A DNA stretch of 64,000 bases, taken from the NCBI RefSeq assembly GCF_009770985.1, contig NZ_WSRW01000001.1, forward strand, positions 496,001-560,000, read 5' to 3'. A model generated the notes under the pieces. The model searched no databases and was not told where the DNA came from. It saw only the letters and a program-made list of their open reading frames with translations. The number at the start of each line of letters is the position of its first letter. The stretch's first letter is position 1. Shown in pieces: positions 41,798 through 51,760 of the stretch. The position numbers were made by a program, and so were the translations under genes. The DNA comes from Mucilaginibacter lacusdianchii (GTDB taxonomy: Bacteria > Bacteroidota > Bacteroidia > Sphingobacteriales > Sphingobacteriaceae).

Positions 41798-42364
41798 TTA
41801 GTTCGTTACATCAATTACTTCTATATCAAAAATCAGCACAGCATTAGCAGGTAAGCCATTGGCCGGCAAGCCATTATATTTAACTTCAGGGTGAGCATAA
41901 GCCCCATAAGCATTACGCGAAGCTATAAATAACCGTATTATGCCGTTCTTATTCACTTTAGGTATACCCACCTGCCATCCTTTTATTACCTCGCCAAGGG
42001 TAAAAGACGGATGGAAATCACCGGTTTGGGCAAATACTTCACCCGTGGTAAGCAACGTACCTGTATATCCTACCGTAACCCTGGTAGAGCTTGAATTGTA
42101 AAGTGAAGGGGTTGTACTTTGCTTTACAATCTGGTACCATACACCTATCGTGTCTGGCCCCAATGATAAACCGGCAGCATTAGTATTTTCTACCCGTTTA
42201 GCATTAGTAATACCATGGGTAGTAAGGTAATCTGTAATTAGCTTATCGTCAATGGCGGCTTGTTCACCGTTAATTACCACTTGCGTATCATCTGCTTTTT
42301 TACACGAAGCAAAAGCCAGCACACACAAAGCAATTAATATCAGCAACCTGTTCATCCGGGTCAT
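41798..42364 (-). CDS. FKBP-type PPIase lipoprotein
   Basis: Single-domain FKBP lipoprotein of 188 residues. Signal MNRLLILIALCVLAFASC with lipobox; FKBP segment at about 90-185 with RVTVGYTGTLLTTGEVFAQT, FTLGEVIKGWQVGIPKVNKN and GLPANAVLIFDIEVIDV. ATG at 42364 chosen (the ATG at 42355 is also possible); the upstream frame to 42424 extends past the likely signal peptide. First gene of the FKBP pair, with overall similarity to both domains of the second. Confidence 0.88.
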   Translation of the reverse strand: MTRMNRLLILIALCVLAFASCKKADDTQVVINGEQAAIDDKLITDYLTTHGITNAKRVENTNAAGLSLGPDTIGVWYQIVKQSTTPSLYNSSSTRVTVGYTGTLLTTGEVFAQTGDFHPSFTLGEVIKGWQVGIPKVNKNGIIRLFIASRNAYGAYAHPEVKYNGLPANGLPANAVLIFDIEVIDVTN

Positions 42365-42481
42365 TTCAAACCGCAAATTTATCGTTTTAAAGTTCAAAAT
42401 AAGCAGCTTAACAATTTTTAACATTTAAACAATACGATAATTAACCACCAAACGCTTCAATGAGTGTAAAAATGTATTAAA

Positions 42482-42928
42482 TCAGGGCTTATAATCGAGC
42501 GTTAGCTGGTTAACTTTTTTAAGGGTGGTTATCAAAGTCTGCTTTTCTTTATCGCTCAAATGCTCGTTCAGATAGTTATTGAAATGCTTAACCAAACCGC
42601 GGGCCAGGTGGCGCTTCTCTTTTCCCAGGTCGGTCAGATATACTTTTACCGATCGCTTATCGCCTTTGTTCGACTGGCGGTAAATCAAATCCATCTGCTC
42701 CATCTGGCTCAACATCCTCGACAAGCTGGTTGATTTTAGTCCCAATAAAGCAGCAACCTGCGATACCGTTGTACCTTCTGTTTCGTCTATATTAATCAGT
42801 AAATAACCTATAGATTGTGTAATACCCCAATCGGCAACCAGTTGATTGTAGCGGTTGGCCATATTCTGCCAAACAATTTTCAGTAAATAATCAATAGTCT
42901 CGTGCTGATGTTTCACCTTACTATACAT
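42482..42928 (-). CDS. MarR-family regulator
   Basis: Winged-helix regulator of 148 residues. The HTH and wing are seen in TTVSQVAALLGLKSTSLSRM and SNKGDKRSVKVYLTDLGKEK, flanked by dimer helices. ATG at 42928 (MYSKVKHQHETID) rather than 42937. MarR proteins respond to small phenolics, oxidants or lipids; the target here is unknown. It is alone, with FKBP genes downstream after 117 nt and the ggt gene upstream. Confidence 0.9.
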   Translation of the reverse strand: MYSKVKHQHETIDYLLKIVWQNMANRYNQLVADWGITQSIGYLLINIDETEGTTVSQVAALLGLKSTSLSRMLSQMEQMDLIYRQSNKGDKRSVKVYLTDLGKEKRHLARGLVKHFNNYLNEHLSDKEKQTLITTLKKVNQLTLDYKP

Positions 42929-43041
42929 GCATATCAAAGGTAGTTAAAATGCCGCCTGCCTGTATTTTCCGACTATGAAATCTTCGGCCAAGTGTTATAT
43001 AACGTAAAGCGGCTTAATGAATTGTTTAAAAGTGATATTTA

Positions 43042-44736
43042 TTACCAACCGGTTTTCGTATCATCTCCCCTCGGGTCGGCACCACCTGTGTAACCTTTGG
43101 GCGTGTTTACAATGGCTTCTACCCTACCTATAGAGCCCCCTTCTTTAAGAAAATAACCTTTTTCGGTAACTTTAGCGGAAGTAGACGAACTGAACGCGTC
43201 CTTCTCAGTACTTATTATATCGGGCAGCCATTGGTGATGAAAACGTTTGGATGCTACGGCTTGCTGCGCATCCTGCCCAAACTCCAGCACATTCAATATA
43301 GTTTGAAATACTGATGTAATAATGGTTGAGCCACCCGGCGTGCCTACCACCATAAACAACTTACCGTCTTTTTCCAGTATGGTAGGTGTCATGGACGATA
43401 ACATGCGTTTGCCTGGCTGAATACTGTTGGCCTTGCCGCCAACCAGCCCATACATATTAGGTGTGCCTGGCTTCGAGCTAAAGTCGTCCATTTCATTATT
43501 CAGTAAAAAGCCGGCGCCTTTTACAAAAATCTTGGCACCAAAGCTGCCGTTTAATGTGGTCGTGATGGATACCGCATTTCCCTCGCGGTCAACAACACAA
43601 TAATGGGTAGTTTGGTCGCTTTCATATCCGGCAAAGGTTCCGGGCTGTATGCTGCTACTAGGTGTAGCAGCTGCCCAGCTAAAGCTTTGCATGCGGGTAT
43701 CGATGTATCGGGGGTTCAGCAAACTGTCTACAGGTACTTTGTAAAAATCGGGGTCGCCCAGGTATTTAGACCGGTCGGCATACACACGACGCTCGGCTTC
43801 CACCATCAATCGTACGGTCGAATCACTGTTATGCCCCCAGCGACTCAGCGGGTACTTCTCAACGCTATGCAGTAGTTGCAGCAGCGCAATCCCGCCGCTA
43901 GAAGGTGGCGGCATGGTAATGATCTCATACTGCTTGTATTTACCGGTAACCGGCTTGCGCCATACCGAATGGTAGTTATCCAAATCAGCCTGCGAAATAA
44001 GCCCGTCGGCACTATGCATTTCGGCAATTAGTTGATTGGCTACGCCACCTTTGTAAAAACCATCCCGACCTTTGTCGCGTATCAAAGTCAAAGTTTTGCT
44101 CAAATCTTCTTGCACTAAAATATCACCAGCCTTCCAAGGTGCTGCTTTTAAAAAATATGATTTACCGGGGTTTAATTTTTTAAACTCGGCTTGGTTATAA
44201 TTTAAATCATCGGCCAAATGTTGCGTTATCACAAAACCTTTACGGGCTAAATCGATGGCAGGCTGCACCAGTGCGGTCCAAGGCAATTTGCCATATTTAC
44301 GGTGAGCCTCCACCATTCCATCTACCGACCCAGGCACACCAACCGCCTGATGGGTGTATAAGCTTTTACCCGGAATAATATTTCCTGATGCATCCAGATA
44401 CATATTAGTACTCGCAGCCCCAGGCGCTTTTTCTCTGAAATCGAGCGTGGCGGCTTGGCCTTTGGCCGAGCGGTAAACCATAAATCCGCCTCCGCCAATG
44501 TTGCCAGCTTCGGGGAGCGTTACGGCTAAAGCAAATTGTACTGCTACGGCAGCATCTACCGCGTTACCGCCTTTTTTTAATATAGATAATCCGGCTTGGG
44601 CAGCGTCAGGATAAGCACAAACTACCAAGCCATTTTTATATGACTGCGCAGCTTGGTTTTGTGCATGTAACTCCCAACCGGTTAAAAGAATGGCTGCTGT
44701 TACCCATAACTTTATGCTACTCACAGATAATTTCAT
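43042..44736 (-). CDS. ggt: gamma-glutamyltransferase
   Basis: Exported Ntn hydrolase of 564 residues that cleaves and transfers the gamma-glutamyl group of glutathione and related compounds. Signal peptide LWVTAAILLTGWELHAQ. The autocleavage site is visible as DQTTHYCVVDREGNAVSITT, the second Thr of TTHYCVVD being the expected nucleophile; GGGGFMVYRS-like GGGGFMVYR and GSFGAKIFVKGAGFLLNNEM are typical. The C-terminus GGADPRGDDTKTGW matches family proteins. It acts in the periplasm. Monocistronic. Confidence 0.96.
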   Translation of the reverse strand: MKLSVSSIKLWVTAAILLTGWELHAQNQAAQSYKNGLVVCAYPDAAQAGLSILKKGGNAVDAAVAVQFALAVTLPEAGNIGGGGFMVYRSAKGQAATLDFREKAPGAASTNMYLDASGNIIPGKSLYTHQAVGVPGSVDGMVEAHRKYGKLPWTALVQPAIDLARKGFVITQHLADDLNYNQAEFKKLNPGKSYFLKAAPWKAGDILVQEDLSKTLTLIRDKGRDGFYKGGVANQLIAEMHSADGLISQADLDNYHSVWRKPVTGKYKQYEIITMPPPSSGGIALLQLLHSVEKYPLSRWGHNSDSTVRLMVEAERRVYADRSKYLGDPDFYKVPVDSLLNPRYIDTRMQSFSWAAATPSSSIQPGTFAGYESDQTTHYCVVDREGNAVSITTTLNGSFGAKIFVKGAGFLLNNEMDDFSSKPGTPNMYGLVGGKANSIQPGKRMLSSMTPTILEKDGKLFMVVGTPGGSTIITSVFQTILNVLEFGQDAQQAVASKRFHHQWLPDIISTEKDAFSSSTSAKVTEKGYFLKEGGSIGRVEAIVNTPKGYTGGADPRGDDTKTGW

Positions 44737-44913
44737 ATTGAAAATATATTTATTAAGCCTCTAAATTTATATAATTGCTATTAAACGATTCTCAAAAATG
44801 TGTGTCTTACTGCAAATTAACAGAATTGACACTCAGCCTGATACAACTATTTGTACTAATGCTTTAATGCAACAGGGGCATAAAATTTAAAATCTGACGT
44901 TATTTGCAAAACT

Positions 44914-45435
44914 ATGATGATGAAAAAAGCAACCTTAATCTTTGCGATGGCTGCGTTTGCCATATTATTTACGCGGCAAGCTATGGCCCAAACCAGCGGC
45001 CAAACCGCCACCTCTTACCCATACGCCTTAGGCCTTAAGTTTGGTGGCTATGAAAACGGCATTTCCGGTAAATATTTTATGCAGAGCGATGTAGCGCTCG
45101 AAGGTATTTTAGGTTTTCGCAAACACGGCCTGGTTGTAACGGGCTTATGGGAAAAACATCAAACCGCGTTCAACGTACCCGAACTTAAATTTTATTATGG
45201 CGGCGGTGCGCACATTGGCGCAGTAGGCAGCGGCTATTACAAGCGTTTTAACGGCGACGAAGATTATTATGACAGCAGCAGCATTTTACTGGGTGCCGAT
45301 GGTGTTTTAGGTTTAGAATATATCATCCCCAATGCACCTATTGCCGTAAGCTTAGATTTGAATCCGCGTGTTGAGCTGGCCCGTGGTACTTTTTTTGACA
45401 TTGCACCCGGCTTAGGTTTGAAATATACTTTTTAA
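44914..45435 (+). CDS. secreted beta-rich protein, possible outer-membrane barrel
   Basis: Protein of 173 residues with a clear signal peptide (LIFAMAAFAILFTRQAMAQ). The mature part alternates hydrophobic and polar residues and ends in aromatic Phe (GLGLKYTF), as in small outer-membrane beta-barrels. Glycine/tyrosine-rich strands such as YYGGGAHIGAVGSGYYKRF support this. No named family recognised. The ATG could be any of the first three codons. A hairpin follows that also serves the convergent subtilase. Confidence 0.7.
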   Translation: MMMKKATLIFAMAAFAILFTRQAMAQTSGQTATSYPYALGLKFGGYENGISGKYFMQSDVALEGILGFRKHGLVVTGLWEKHQTAFNVPELKFYYGGGAHIGAVGSGYYKRFNGDEDYYDSSSILLGADGVLGLEYIIPNAPIAVSLDLNPRVELARGTFFDIAPGLGLKYTF

Positions 45436-45453
45436 CTTATTATTATTTGATAC

Positions 45454-45490
45454 AAAAAAAGGCCTGGGTATATCACCAAGGCCTTTTTTT
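45454..45490. terminator. bidirectional terminator
   Basis: AAAAAAAGGCCTGGGT and ACCAAGGCCTTTTTTT pair almost perfectly around ATATC, with A-run and T-run on either side. It sits between the convergent barrel protein (+) and subtilase (-). Confidence 0.92.
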
Positions 45491-45501
45491 GTATAACATT
45501 T

Positions 45502-48500
45502 TTAACGTGATATGATAACCTTACTGGTATATACCGTTTGCCCTAATAGCAACCGTAACACATATGTACCCGGCGCTAAGTTAGAAACGTTGATGATTTG
45601 CGTATAGTTGCCAGCTGTTATTGCTTTCCTGGCATTGCTGTATACTGTCTGCCCGGCACTATTTATTAACGATACGGTCAGGTTGTCGGCTACAGGTGCT
45701 AAAAACGACAGATTAAGCTCAGTACCAGCAGGAACCGGGAATACCGATAAACCAATGTTACCCGAACCGTTTACCACCGCGTTTGCTTTAATATAAGTGA
45801 AAACCGGCGATATAGCAGTACAGCCTGTGGCAAGCACATTTCGTAACTGGTATTGCCCGCTTTGCAATGGCGTTAAAGTTTGCCCGGTAGCGTTTGCTAA
45901 CAATTCGCCATTGAGGTACCACTGGTTATTGCTTGTAAAACTAGACACCAGCGTAGCACCATTTTGAGTGATTACGGCATTGGTAACGGTAACCGGCTGC
46001 CGTGCAACAGATGCACACCCTGCACTTACTACCTGCATATTATAAAAATAATAATATAAATTTTTATAATAAGAAGTATCCCTCGGGGCTGATGACGATA
46101 CCGCATCATTACGGGTGATGCTAAAGACATTTCCTATTGTGAAAGGATAACCGTTAACCCCACCATTGTTTCGGTATAAAGTAGCGCCGTTGGCATAACT
46201 AACACTAATACTGTAAGTATCTGCAGCAGGCAACAGTAAGTCGAGGTTGTATACACGGCCGGCATCGTTAGGATCATCAACTTGCGCGCCGGGCCCTGGC
46301 GTAGTGCGCGTAGCTCTAACATTCAATGTTCTGGATGATACTACTTGCCCGCTGGTATTTGTAACTGTAAATGTAATACGCCCTGAGTTTCCTACATATA
46401 ACCGTGCACTTTTAATAATTACCGGTATTTTAGTATTTACATATACAGACGAGGTAAACTGATTGTAACTACCGGCCGAGAAGGCATTTTTGCTTGCCGG
46501 CCCTACATTGCCACTAAAATCGTTAATGCCGGCATAAAAGGTATTGTTTGTAGGTGCTGTTGCTGTATAGGTATTATTTCCCAATGCTATAGGTACGCCG
46601 CCAGTTGCGCTGGTATACCACAACAGCTGGCCGGTATCTTCGCCCGTGAGCAGGTAACGTTGCGTATCGTTACAAAAATAAGCAAAAAGACCGGCAGGTA
46701 TCGGTATAGAACCCGTAACCAGTGTACTGGTGGTTTGATTATTAGTGGCTACCTGGTCGGCAGCAAGCGTAGTAGTAGCTGTAAGCGTGTAAGTACTTCC
46801 GGCCTGTGTAGTAAACGTTCCGTTTAATAGAAAATCATCTTCGGCTGACGCTGCTAATGTGCCCGTGTACACTTCATTTAAAGTAGTTACCTGACCAGAT
46901 GCTTGTGTAATAGTAACCCTCACCGAGATATTACTTGCCGGCTGCGAACCAAAATTTTTAAGCCGTACAGTTACATTACTTGGCCCGGCACAAGCGCCCC
47001 CTGTTGCACCACCGGTAACTGTAATTGGCCCAACATCCGTAGTAGCTTGTAAAAATTGTACGCGATAATCTTGCGTTTCGCCTTTGTTGTAGGTACCGCA
47101 TGGTGTTATACTATTGGCATCTGTCGTTTCTACCAGCACCACCCGCATCAGGGAATAATTTCCGGCTATAACTGCACCGGGTACAGTTATGTTGGTGTTG
47201 TAAGTAGTGGTTGCACCAATAACGCCTGTAGTAGCTACCAATTCATCCGTGTTATTAAAGGACCCATCGCCGTTCCAATCAATATACACTTTGGCTATTT
47301 TACTGAAATTAGCACCGCATGTACCCAGTTTTAAGCTGAGCGGGTAAGTACGCCCTTGCTCTAACTGAGCTGTCAAACTCGTATAATTTGAATAAGTAGT
47401 ACACCCTGTTGCCGGTGTGTTGTTGATATTAGCTAAAGTAACATTGTCAATACGTGAATCGGCGCTTGATGATGCTGCCGAAGTGCAATAATTTGTACCG
47501 CCAATGCCGGTTGCAATCAGCGAGTAAGCCTGACTGCCACCCTGCAATGTACCTTTATGAGATATGGTAATTGTATACGTTTTTCCTGGTGTTGCACCAT
47601 CGATCAATACTTGCTCTACATTATCCCTAATGTTATCACCTTGGGTAGCATTAGCCGATGGGGTATTTATATTAAGCACCCACGGGCTATAGGTATTGCT
47701 ACCGTCACTAATGCGGATATCCAAGTCATTAATTAATTTTATAGTACGGTCATTTATCGTACCGTCGGCCGATACCGTAGCCTGCGGATCTGTCCAGGCT
47801 ATGGTAGCCGCCAGCACCCCGTTGCCTGATGCAATTACTTTTACAGTTTGCGTTTGCCCCTGAGTTAGGGTATTCTCGTTAATTAAGCTGGTGGTTCCAC
47901 GGTTGGTTATGGCTTGGGTAGCACTGCGCATATCCAGTATCCCCCAGCCAAAAATATAATCGGGACCAACATTACCGGCATCGAATGCCGTATGACATAC
48001 CAAACATTTAAGGGTAGCCGAACGCATAAAGTTACCGCTATTTTTTTGTGCGTAATACTCTTGCAGTAAATAAAGCGAGCCGGTAACATTAGGGGTAGAC
48101 ATTGACGTACCCGACAATGTAGTATAAGCAGCAACTCCGGTATTACTGGTTGATAATATGGCATCGCCGTCGCCACAAATATCCGGCTTGATTCTGCCGT
48201 CATCTGTAGGGCCAATTGAACTGAAGTAAGATATCGTTGCATCCTGCCGGTTGGTAGGGCCAAAGGGCAACTGGTTAATCGCTCCTACTGTTAAAATATT
48301 TTTGGCCGTAGCAAACCCCGGAATAATATCATACCCCGTATTGCTGCTGATATTATCAGGCCTTGGGCCTTTGCTTACGATGGTTTGATTGGTACGGCTC
48401 TGGAAACCGTAATAAGTAGTACCAACCGCAGGCCCCGGATAGCCCCGACTATTGCCCGATGCCGCTACAATTAAATAATAAGGTGCTGTAGTAGTCAACT

Positions 48501-49257
48501 GGTCAAGGCTGCGGGCATCGGTGTCATAATAACCAAACTTGTAATCTACCGTATCGCCCGGTAAACCATACCATTCCCAGCGGCTTAAATCATCATCATA
48601 ATTCCAGCCTGCAATTACACCATAGGAGTGATTAGAGAGTAATAAGTTCGACGCCGCAGCGGTCATCTCCGAAATATCGTTATCAAAATCGTACGACTGT
48701 AAAGTGGTAGCGTTAAAAGCCATGCCTTTTGCCGGTGCATACACACCTTTTGCTATCATGGTACCGGCCACGTGCGTAGCATGCAAGTCGGTAGCAACGT
48801 TGTTGCGCAGGGTAATAGATTTTCCAGCAAATTCCTGATGGTTGGCATATACTGCGCCGCCATCCCATATGCCCAGCTTACCGTTTAAAAATGTGCTGGA
48901 GCCCGATAGGTTTAAATTGAGTGCACCGCCAGGCTGCACCTCGTTGGTACGGGTTGTGGCAGCGGCTGTAGTATTGTTAAAGTTTTTGTAATAGATAGGA
49001 AAGCCATTAGGCGTAATGCGCTGTAATGAAAAAATGTTACCGCTTTTGGTACGCTTGCGTATCGTCCAGTTATGCTGAACGGCTAACTGCTGGGCTTTTT
49101 GCTGATTAGTGGCATAAGTGCTGTTTAACTGCACAGCCATTTGATCAAGTTCAGCTTTTTTTGCGGCGCTAACCAACGGTTTTTGCGCCAGCGCTGTAAT
49201 AGCCGATACCAGCAATAACAGTAACCCACCAATACTTTTAGCGTAAAATTTATTCAT
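45502..49257 (-). CDS. S8 subtilisin-like peptidase with GEVED region and T9SS sorting domain
   Basis: Secreted serine protease of 1251 residues. Signal peptide about 1-24. The catalytic triad is Asp132 (LGIWDGG), His162 (LHATHVAGTM) and Ser385 (LSGTSMSTP), with the oxyanion Asn at 269 (AASGNS). After it come a jelly-roll-like P domain region, a GEVED-type segment (YIDWNGDGSFNNTDELVATT), Ig-like repeats, and a C-terminal type A T9SS domain (NIGLSVFPVPAGTELNLSF ... NVSNLAPGTYVLRLLLG ... SKVIISR). It is predicted to leave the cell through the gliding/type IX system, for which gldB is present at 54.1 kb. Monocistronic. Confidence 0.96.
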   Translation of the reverse strand: MNKFYAKSIGGLLLLLVSAITALAQKPLVSAAKKAELDQMAVQLNSTYATNQQKAQQLAVQHNWTIRKRTKSGNIFSLQRITPNGFPIYYKNFNNTTAAATTRTNEVQPGGALNLNLSGSSTFLNGKLGIWDGGAVYANHQEFAGKSITLRNNVATDLHATHVAGTMIAKGVYAPAKGMAFNATTLQSYDFDNDISEMTAAASNLLLSNHSYGVIAGWNYDDDLSRWEWYGLPGDTVDYKFGYYDTDARSLDQLTTTAPYYLIVAASGNSRGYPGPAVGTTYYGFQSRTNQTIVSKGPRPDNISSNTGYDIIPGFATAKNILTVGAINQLPFGPTNRQDATISYFSSIGPTDDGRIKPDICGDGDAILSTSNTGVAAYTTLSGTSMSTPNVTGSLYLLQEYYAQKNSGNFMRSATLKCLVCHTAFDAGNVGPDYIFGWGILDMRSATQAITNRGTTSLINENTLTQGQTQTVKVIASGNGVLAATIAWTDPQATVSADGTINDRTIKLINDLDIRISDGSNTYSPWVLNINTPSANATQGDNIRDNVEQVLIDGATPGKTYTITISHKGTLQGGSQAYSLIATGIGGTNYCTSAASSSADSRIDNVTLANINNTPATGCTTYSNYTSLTAQLEQGRTYPLSLKLGTCGANFSKIAKVYIDWNGDGSFNNTDELVATTGVIGATTTYNTNITVPGAVIAGNYSLMRVVLVETTDANSITPCGTYNKGETQDYRVQFLQATTDVGPITVTGGATGGACAGPSNVTVRLKNFGSQPASNISVRVTITQASGQVTTLNEVYTGTLAASAEDDFLLNGTFTTQAGSTYTLTATTTLAADQVATNNQTTSTLVTGSIPIPAGLFAYFCNDTQRYLLTGEDTGQLLWYTSATGGVPIALGNNTYTATAPTNNTFYAGINDFSGNVGPASKNAFSAGSYNQFTSSVYVNTKIPVIIKSARLYVGNSGRITFTVTNTSGQVVSSRTLNVRATRTTPGPGAQVDDPNDAGRVYNLDLLLPAADTYSISVSYANGATLYRNNGGVNGYPFTIGNVFSITRNDAVSSSAPRDTSYYKNLYYYFYNMQVVSAGCASVARQPVTVTNAVITQNGATLVSSFTSNNQWYLNGELLANATGQTLTPLQSGQYQLRNVLATGCTAISPVFTYIKANAVVNGSGNIGLSVFPVPAGTELNLSFLAPVADNLTVSLINSAGQTVYSNARKAITAGNYTQIINVSNLAPGTYVLRLLLGQTVYTSKVIISR

Positions 49258-49396
49258 AAAAGGCTTAAAAACGAAGCTGCATAGACACAGCAGAAAATTG
49301 TGTAAGTTTAACGAATTTAAGTTAATAAAAGTTCCTAAACTTAAGCGCTTACACTAGCAGGTTTTATTGATTAGAAAATTTGCCAAACGTTGATTT

Positions 49397-49849
49397 ATGA
49401 ATAACATTTTTAAGATTTTAAGCCTGCTGGGATGCACTTTGCTAGTTGCCTGCGCCATACAAAAAAACGGTTCACCAACAGGTACCTTGCAAGGACACAT
49501 TTATAATTTAAGCGGCAACCAGATGCCAGGCCCTGGCCGCCCCAAAAGCAGAGGGCGGGGTGTGGTTAAGGATATTTATGTATACCAGGCTACTACTACA
49601 ACACAAGCAACCGGCAACATGCCACTGTTTACCAAGATCAGTAGCCGATTGGCGGCACATACCCGAAGCGACAGTACCGGACGTTACCAGGTAAAATTAC
49701 CTGCCGGTAAATATTCAGTTTTTATAAAAGAAACCAATGGCTATTTTGCTGCCGAAGCTGATGGCGAGGGCCATTTGAACCCAGTAATTATTACCAACGG
49801 GCAAACCACAACCCGCGATGTGACCATTACCCTTAACGCTGTATTTTAA
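49397..49849 (+). CDS. lipoprotein with carboxypeptidase-regulatory-like beta domain
   Basis: Lipoprotein of 150 residues (FKILSLLGCTLLVAC, lipobox). The mature part has a carboxypeptidase regulatory-like beta-sandwich: GTLQGHIYNLSGNQMPGPGR, DSTGRYQVKLPAGKYSVFI, and TRDVTITL. Such domains mediate binding or structure rather than catalysis. The gene is alone, followed by a terminator facing the DUF4136 genes. Function unknown. Confidence 0.85.
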   Translation: MNNIFKILSLLGCTLLVACAIQKNGSPTGTLQGHIYNLSGNQMPGPGRPKSRGRGVVKDIYVYQATTTTQATGNMPLFTKISSRLAAHTRSDSTGRYQVKLPAGKYSVFIKETNGYFAAEADGEGHLNPVIITNGQTTTRDVTITLNAVF

Positions 49850-49855
49850 GAGCAT

Positions 49856-49896
49856 AAAAAAGGCTCGCCTGATTAACCAGACGAGCCTTTTCTTTT
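49856..49896. terminator. bidirectional terminator
   Basis: AAAAAAGGCTCG and CGAGCCTTTT form the main stem, with CTG/CAG inside and a T-rich end. It lies between the convergent lipoprotein (+) and DUF4136 gene (-). Confidence 0.9.
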
Positions 49897-49914
49897 ACAA
49901 AATGCAGATAGCTG

Positions 49915-50574
49915 TTAGTGGCTAACCGGTAATTGTTTAAAAATACCATCTACCACCTTAGGCAACTGAGCAATAACTTTTTCAGGGTCACGTTTCAATT
50001 CACCGGCACCATAGCCAATCCATACCGGCTCATGTGTACGGGTATCAATCAGCTCAATAGCCAGCACACCTTCTTTAAAGTGTTCCTGTACAGGGTATCC
50101 AAAACCAGGACCACCCCAACCGTAACCACCCCACCATGGGCTAAAGCGGTAACCCCAGCCCCAACCCCAGCCGCCATAAAAGCCACCGTAGTAAGGATAG
50201 TTATAATAGCTGCGACGGGTACCACGGTCAACCAGTGTAGTAAAACGCACCAGCAAATCAGGGTTATTTTCATCCACTGTTAACCCTTTGGTTCGCAGGG
50301 CTGCTACAGTAGCCGTTCTGATTTGCTCAACAGCTTGTGGGCTTTTAAAATACTTGCTGTTGTTCAAATAGTCTAAACGAGCGCCCAGTGCTTTTTGGGT
50401 ACTTACAATGCTATCCGGTTTACGGGTTGGCAGTGTAGGCGCCCAGGCAAATGTTTTATAACGGTTTACACTTATAAAGCTGTTACCGGCTTTATAATAC
50501 CTGTAGCCTGTTGAACAGGCTGAAAGTACTGACAGGCATAACAGTACGAGTCCTATATACCATTTTCTATTCAT
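49915..50574 (-). CDS. DUF4136 lipoprotein, paralog 1
   Basis: Predicted lipoprotein of 219 residues (signal YIGLVLLCLSVLSAC, lipobox). The DUF4136 features are FISVNRYKTFAWAPTLP, ATVAALRTKGLTVDENNPDL, LVRFTTLVDRGTR and a C-terminal KEGVLAIELIDTRTHEPVW...GIYGYGAG-like region. A Gly/Tyr/Trp-rich segment (GGFYGGWGWGWGYRFSPW) sits in the middle. DUF4136 proteins are envelope lipoproteins without known function. Tandem with a second copy 78 nt upstream. Confidence 0.92.
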   Translation of the reverse strand: MNRKWYIGLVLLCLSVLSACSTGYRYYKAGNSFISVNRYKTFAWAPTLPTRKPDSIVSTQKALGARLDYLNNSKYFKSPQAVEQIRTATVAALRTKGLTVDENNPDLLVRFTTLVDRGTRRSYYNYPYYGGFYGGWGWGWGYRFSPWWGGYGWGGPGFGYPVQEHFKEGVLAIELIDTRTHEPVWIGYGAGELKRDPEKVIAQLPKVVDGIFKQLPVSH

Positions 50575-50652
50575 TGTTTTTGTTTACTTATTTTATTAGA
50601 CTTCTAAGTAACGAAAGGTTTAACCCGTAATTGTTATTTTTTGAAAATATTC

Positions 50653-51261
50653 TTAAGAATTTTTCATAGGCGTAAGCGGCAGCTTTTTAATGATACCTTC
50701 CACTATTTTAGGCAAATCCTGAATTGCCTTTGCCGGGTTATCTACCTCGCCAATGCCGTAACCTCGCCAAATCACTTTATGGGTATTGCGGTCAATCAAA
50801 TCTATCATTAAAGTACCTTCTTTGTAAGGCACTCGCTCTACATCCTGCCCTACATAAACCGGGTATGGATTGGCATAGCGGTAATAAAAAAACCTGCGAC
50901 CACGGTAATAACCTACTGCCGGATAAGCCCCTCCGCCTACGTAATCGTAAACCGGCTGATCATAAACACGCTCTTTATCGCTCAGCATAATGTTGTAGCG
51001 TACCAGCAAATCAGGTTTGTTAGCTTTAAGCATTAGTCCGCGTTGTTCTAAATTTTCGGTTGCGGCTTCTTTAATGCGCTGATCGGTAATGTCGCTATTA
51101 TAAGCACTGGTAGATTTATTTTTAACGGATGGCAGCCATGCAAATGTATGGTAGCGACTTAAATTATTATTGTTTCCTACCGCGTAATAGTTATATCTGG
51201 AACAGGCACTCCAAACCAAGCCTGTCAAAAAAACTATTAACACAAAACTTAACTTCTTCAT
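50653..51261 (-). CDS. DUF4136 lipoprotein, paralog 2
   Basis: DUF4136 lipoprotein of 202 residues (signal LSFVLIVFLTGLVWSAC). Family features: NLSRYHTFAWLPSVKNKS, EAATENLEQRGLMLKANKPD, LLVRYNIMLSDKERV and the C-terminal EGTLMIDLIDRNTHKVIWRG. It lacks the long Gly/Trp-rich stretch of paralog 1. The ATG at 51261 (MKKLSF) gives the normal signal peptide; the frame to 51273 adds four residues. First gene of the pair. Confidence 0.92.
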   Translation of the reverse strand: MKKLSFVLIVFLTGLVWSACSRYNYYAVGNNNNLSRYHTFAWLPSVKNKSTSAYNSDITDQRIKEAATENLEQRGLMLKANKPDLLVRYNIMLSDKERVYDQPVYDYVGGGAYPAVGYYRGRRFFYYRYANPYPVYVGQDVERVPYKEGTLMIDLIDRNTHKVIWRGYGIGEVDNPAKAIQDLPKIVEGIIKKLPLTPMKNS

Positions 51262-51273
51262 ATTTAAATTCAT

Positions 51274-51760
51274 TGATAAATGTATTTGATATAAGCTATG
51301 AAATATGAAAGTTGTTTGCCGGTTAATAACGTTGATATTAATCAGTGTGACAAATAATTTGAGAATACTCAGTTTTAATAAAAGTAGCCTTACCTTACCC
51401 GCCCCATCATCTTTCTTTTAGAGAAATTCAGATTCCAATTATTGAGCAATTAAACTATCTAATCACAATTCAACCATGCATTAATAGCATTTTAACTTTC
51501 TGATAACCAATAACACACAATCATTTGACTAACAAAACCGTTACTCCTAAAAAATCTGACTTCTTTTAAACTATTAATAAATAACCGCCGTTATACCTAT
51601 ACAATTTTAGCCAATACTTTTCTACACCCGCCCCTCCCCTAGGCATTCTATTCTGTTTTATACTTAAGCTCTATATAAGGTGGCTTGGCTACTTAATGCC
51701 TTGTATAACCTGCGAGCAAATTGAATAGCATAGTTATTCACACAATAAAAAATATAGGAT
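51274..51760. other. gene-free stretch, nothing recognised
   Basis: About 490 nt between the divergent DUF4136 gene and the coiled-coil gene. AT-rich with a short C-rich patch near 51626-51640. I see no ORF of note, no repeat from the families described here, and no convincing TAnnTTTG promoter. It must contain promoters for both flanking genes. Confidence 0.6.
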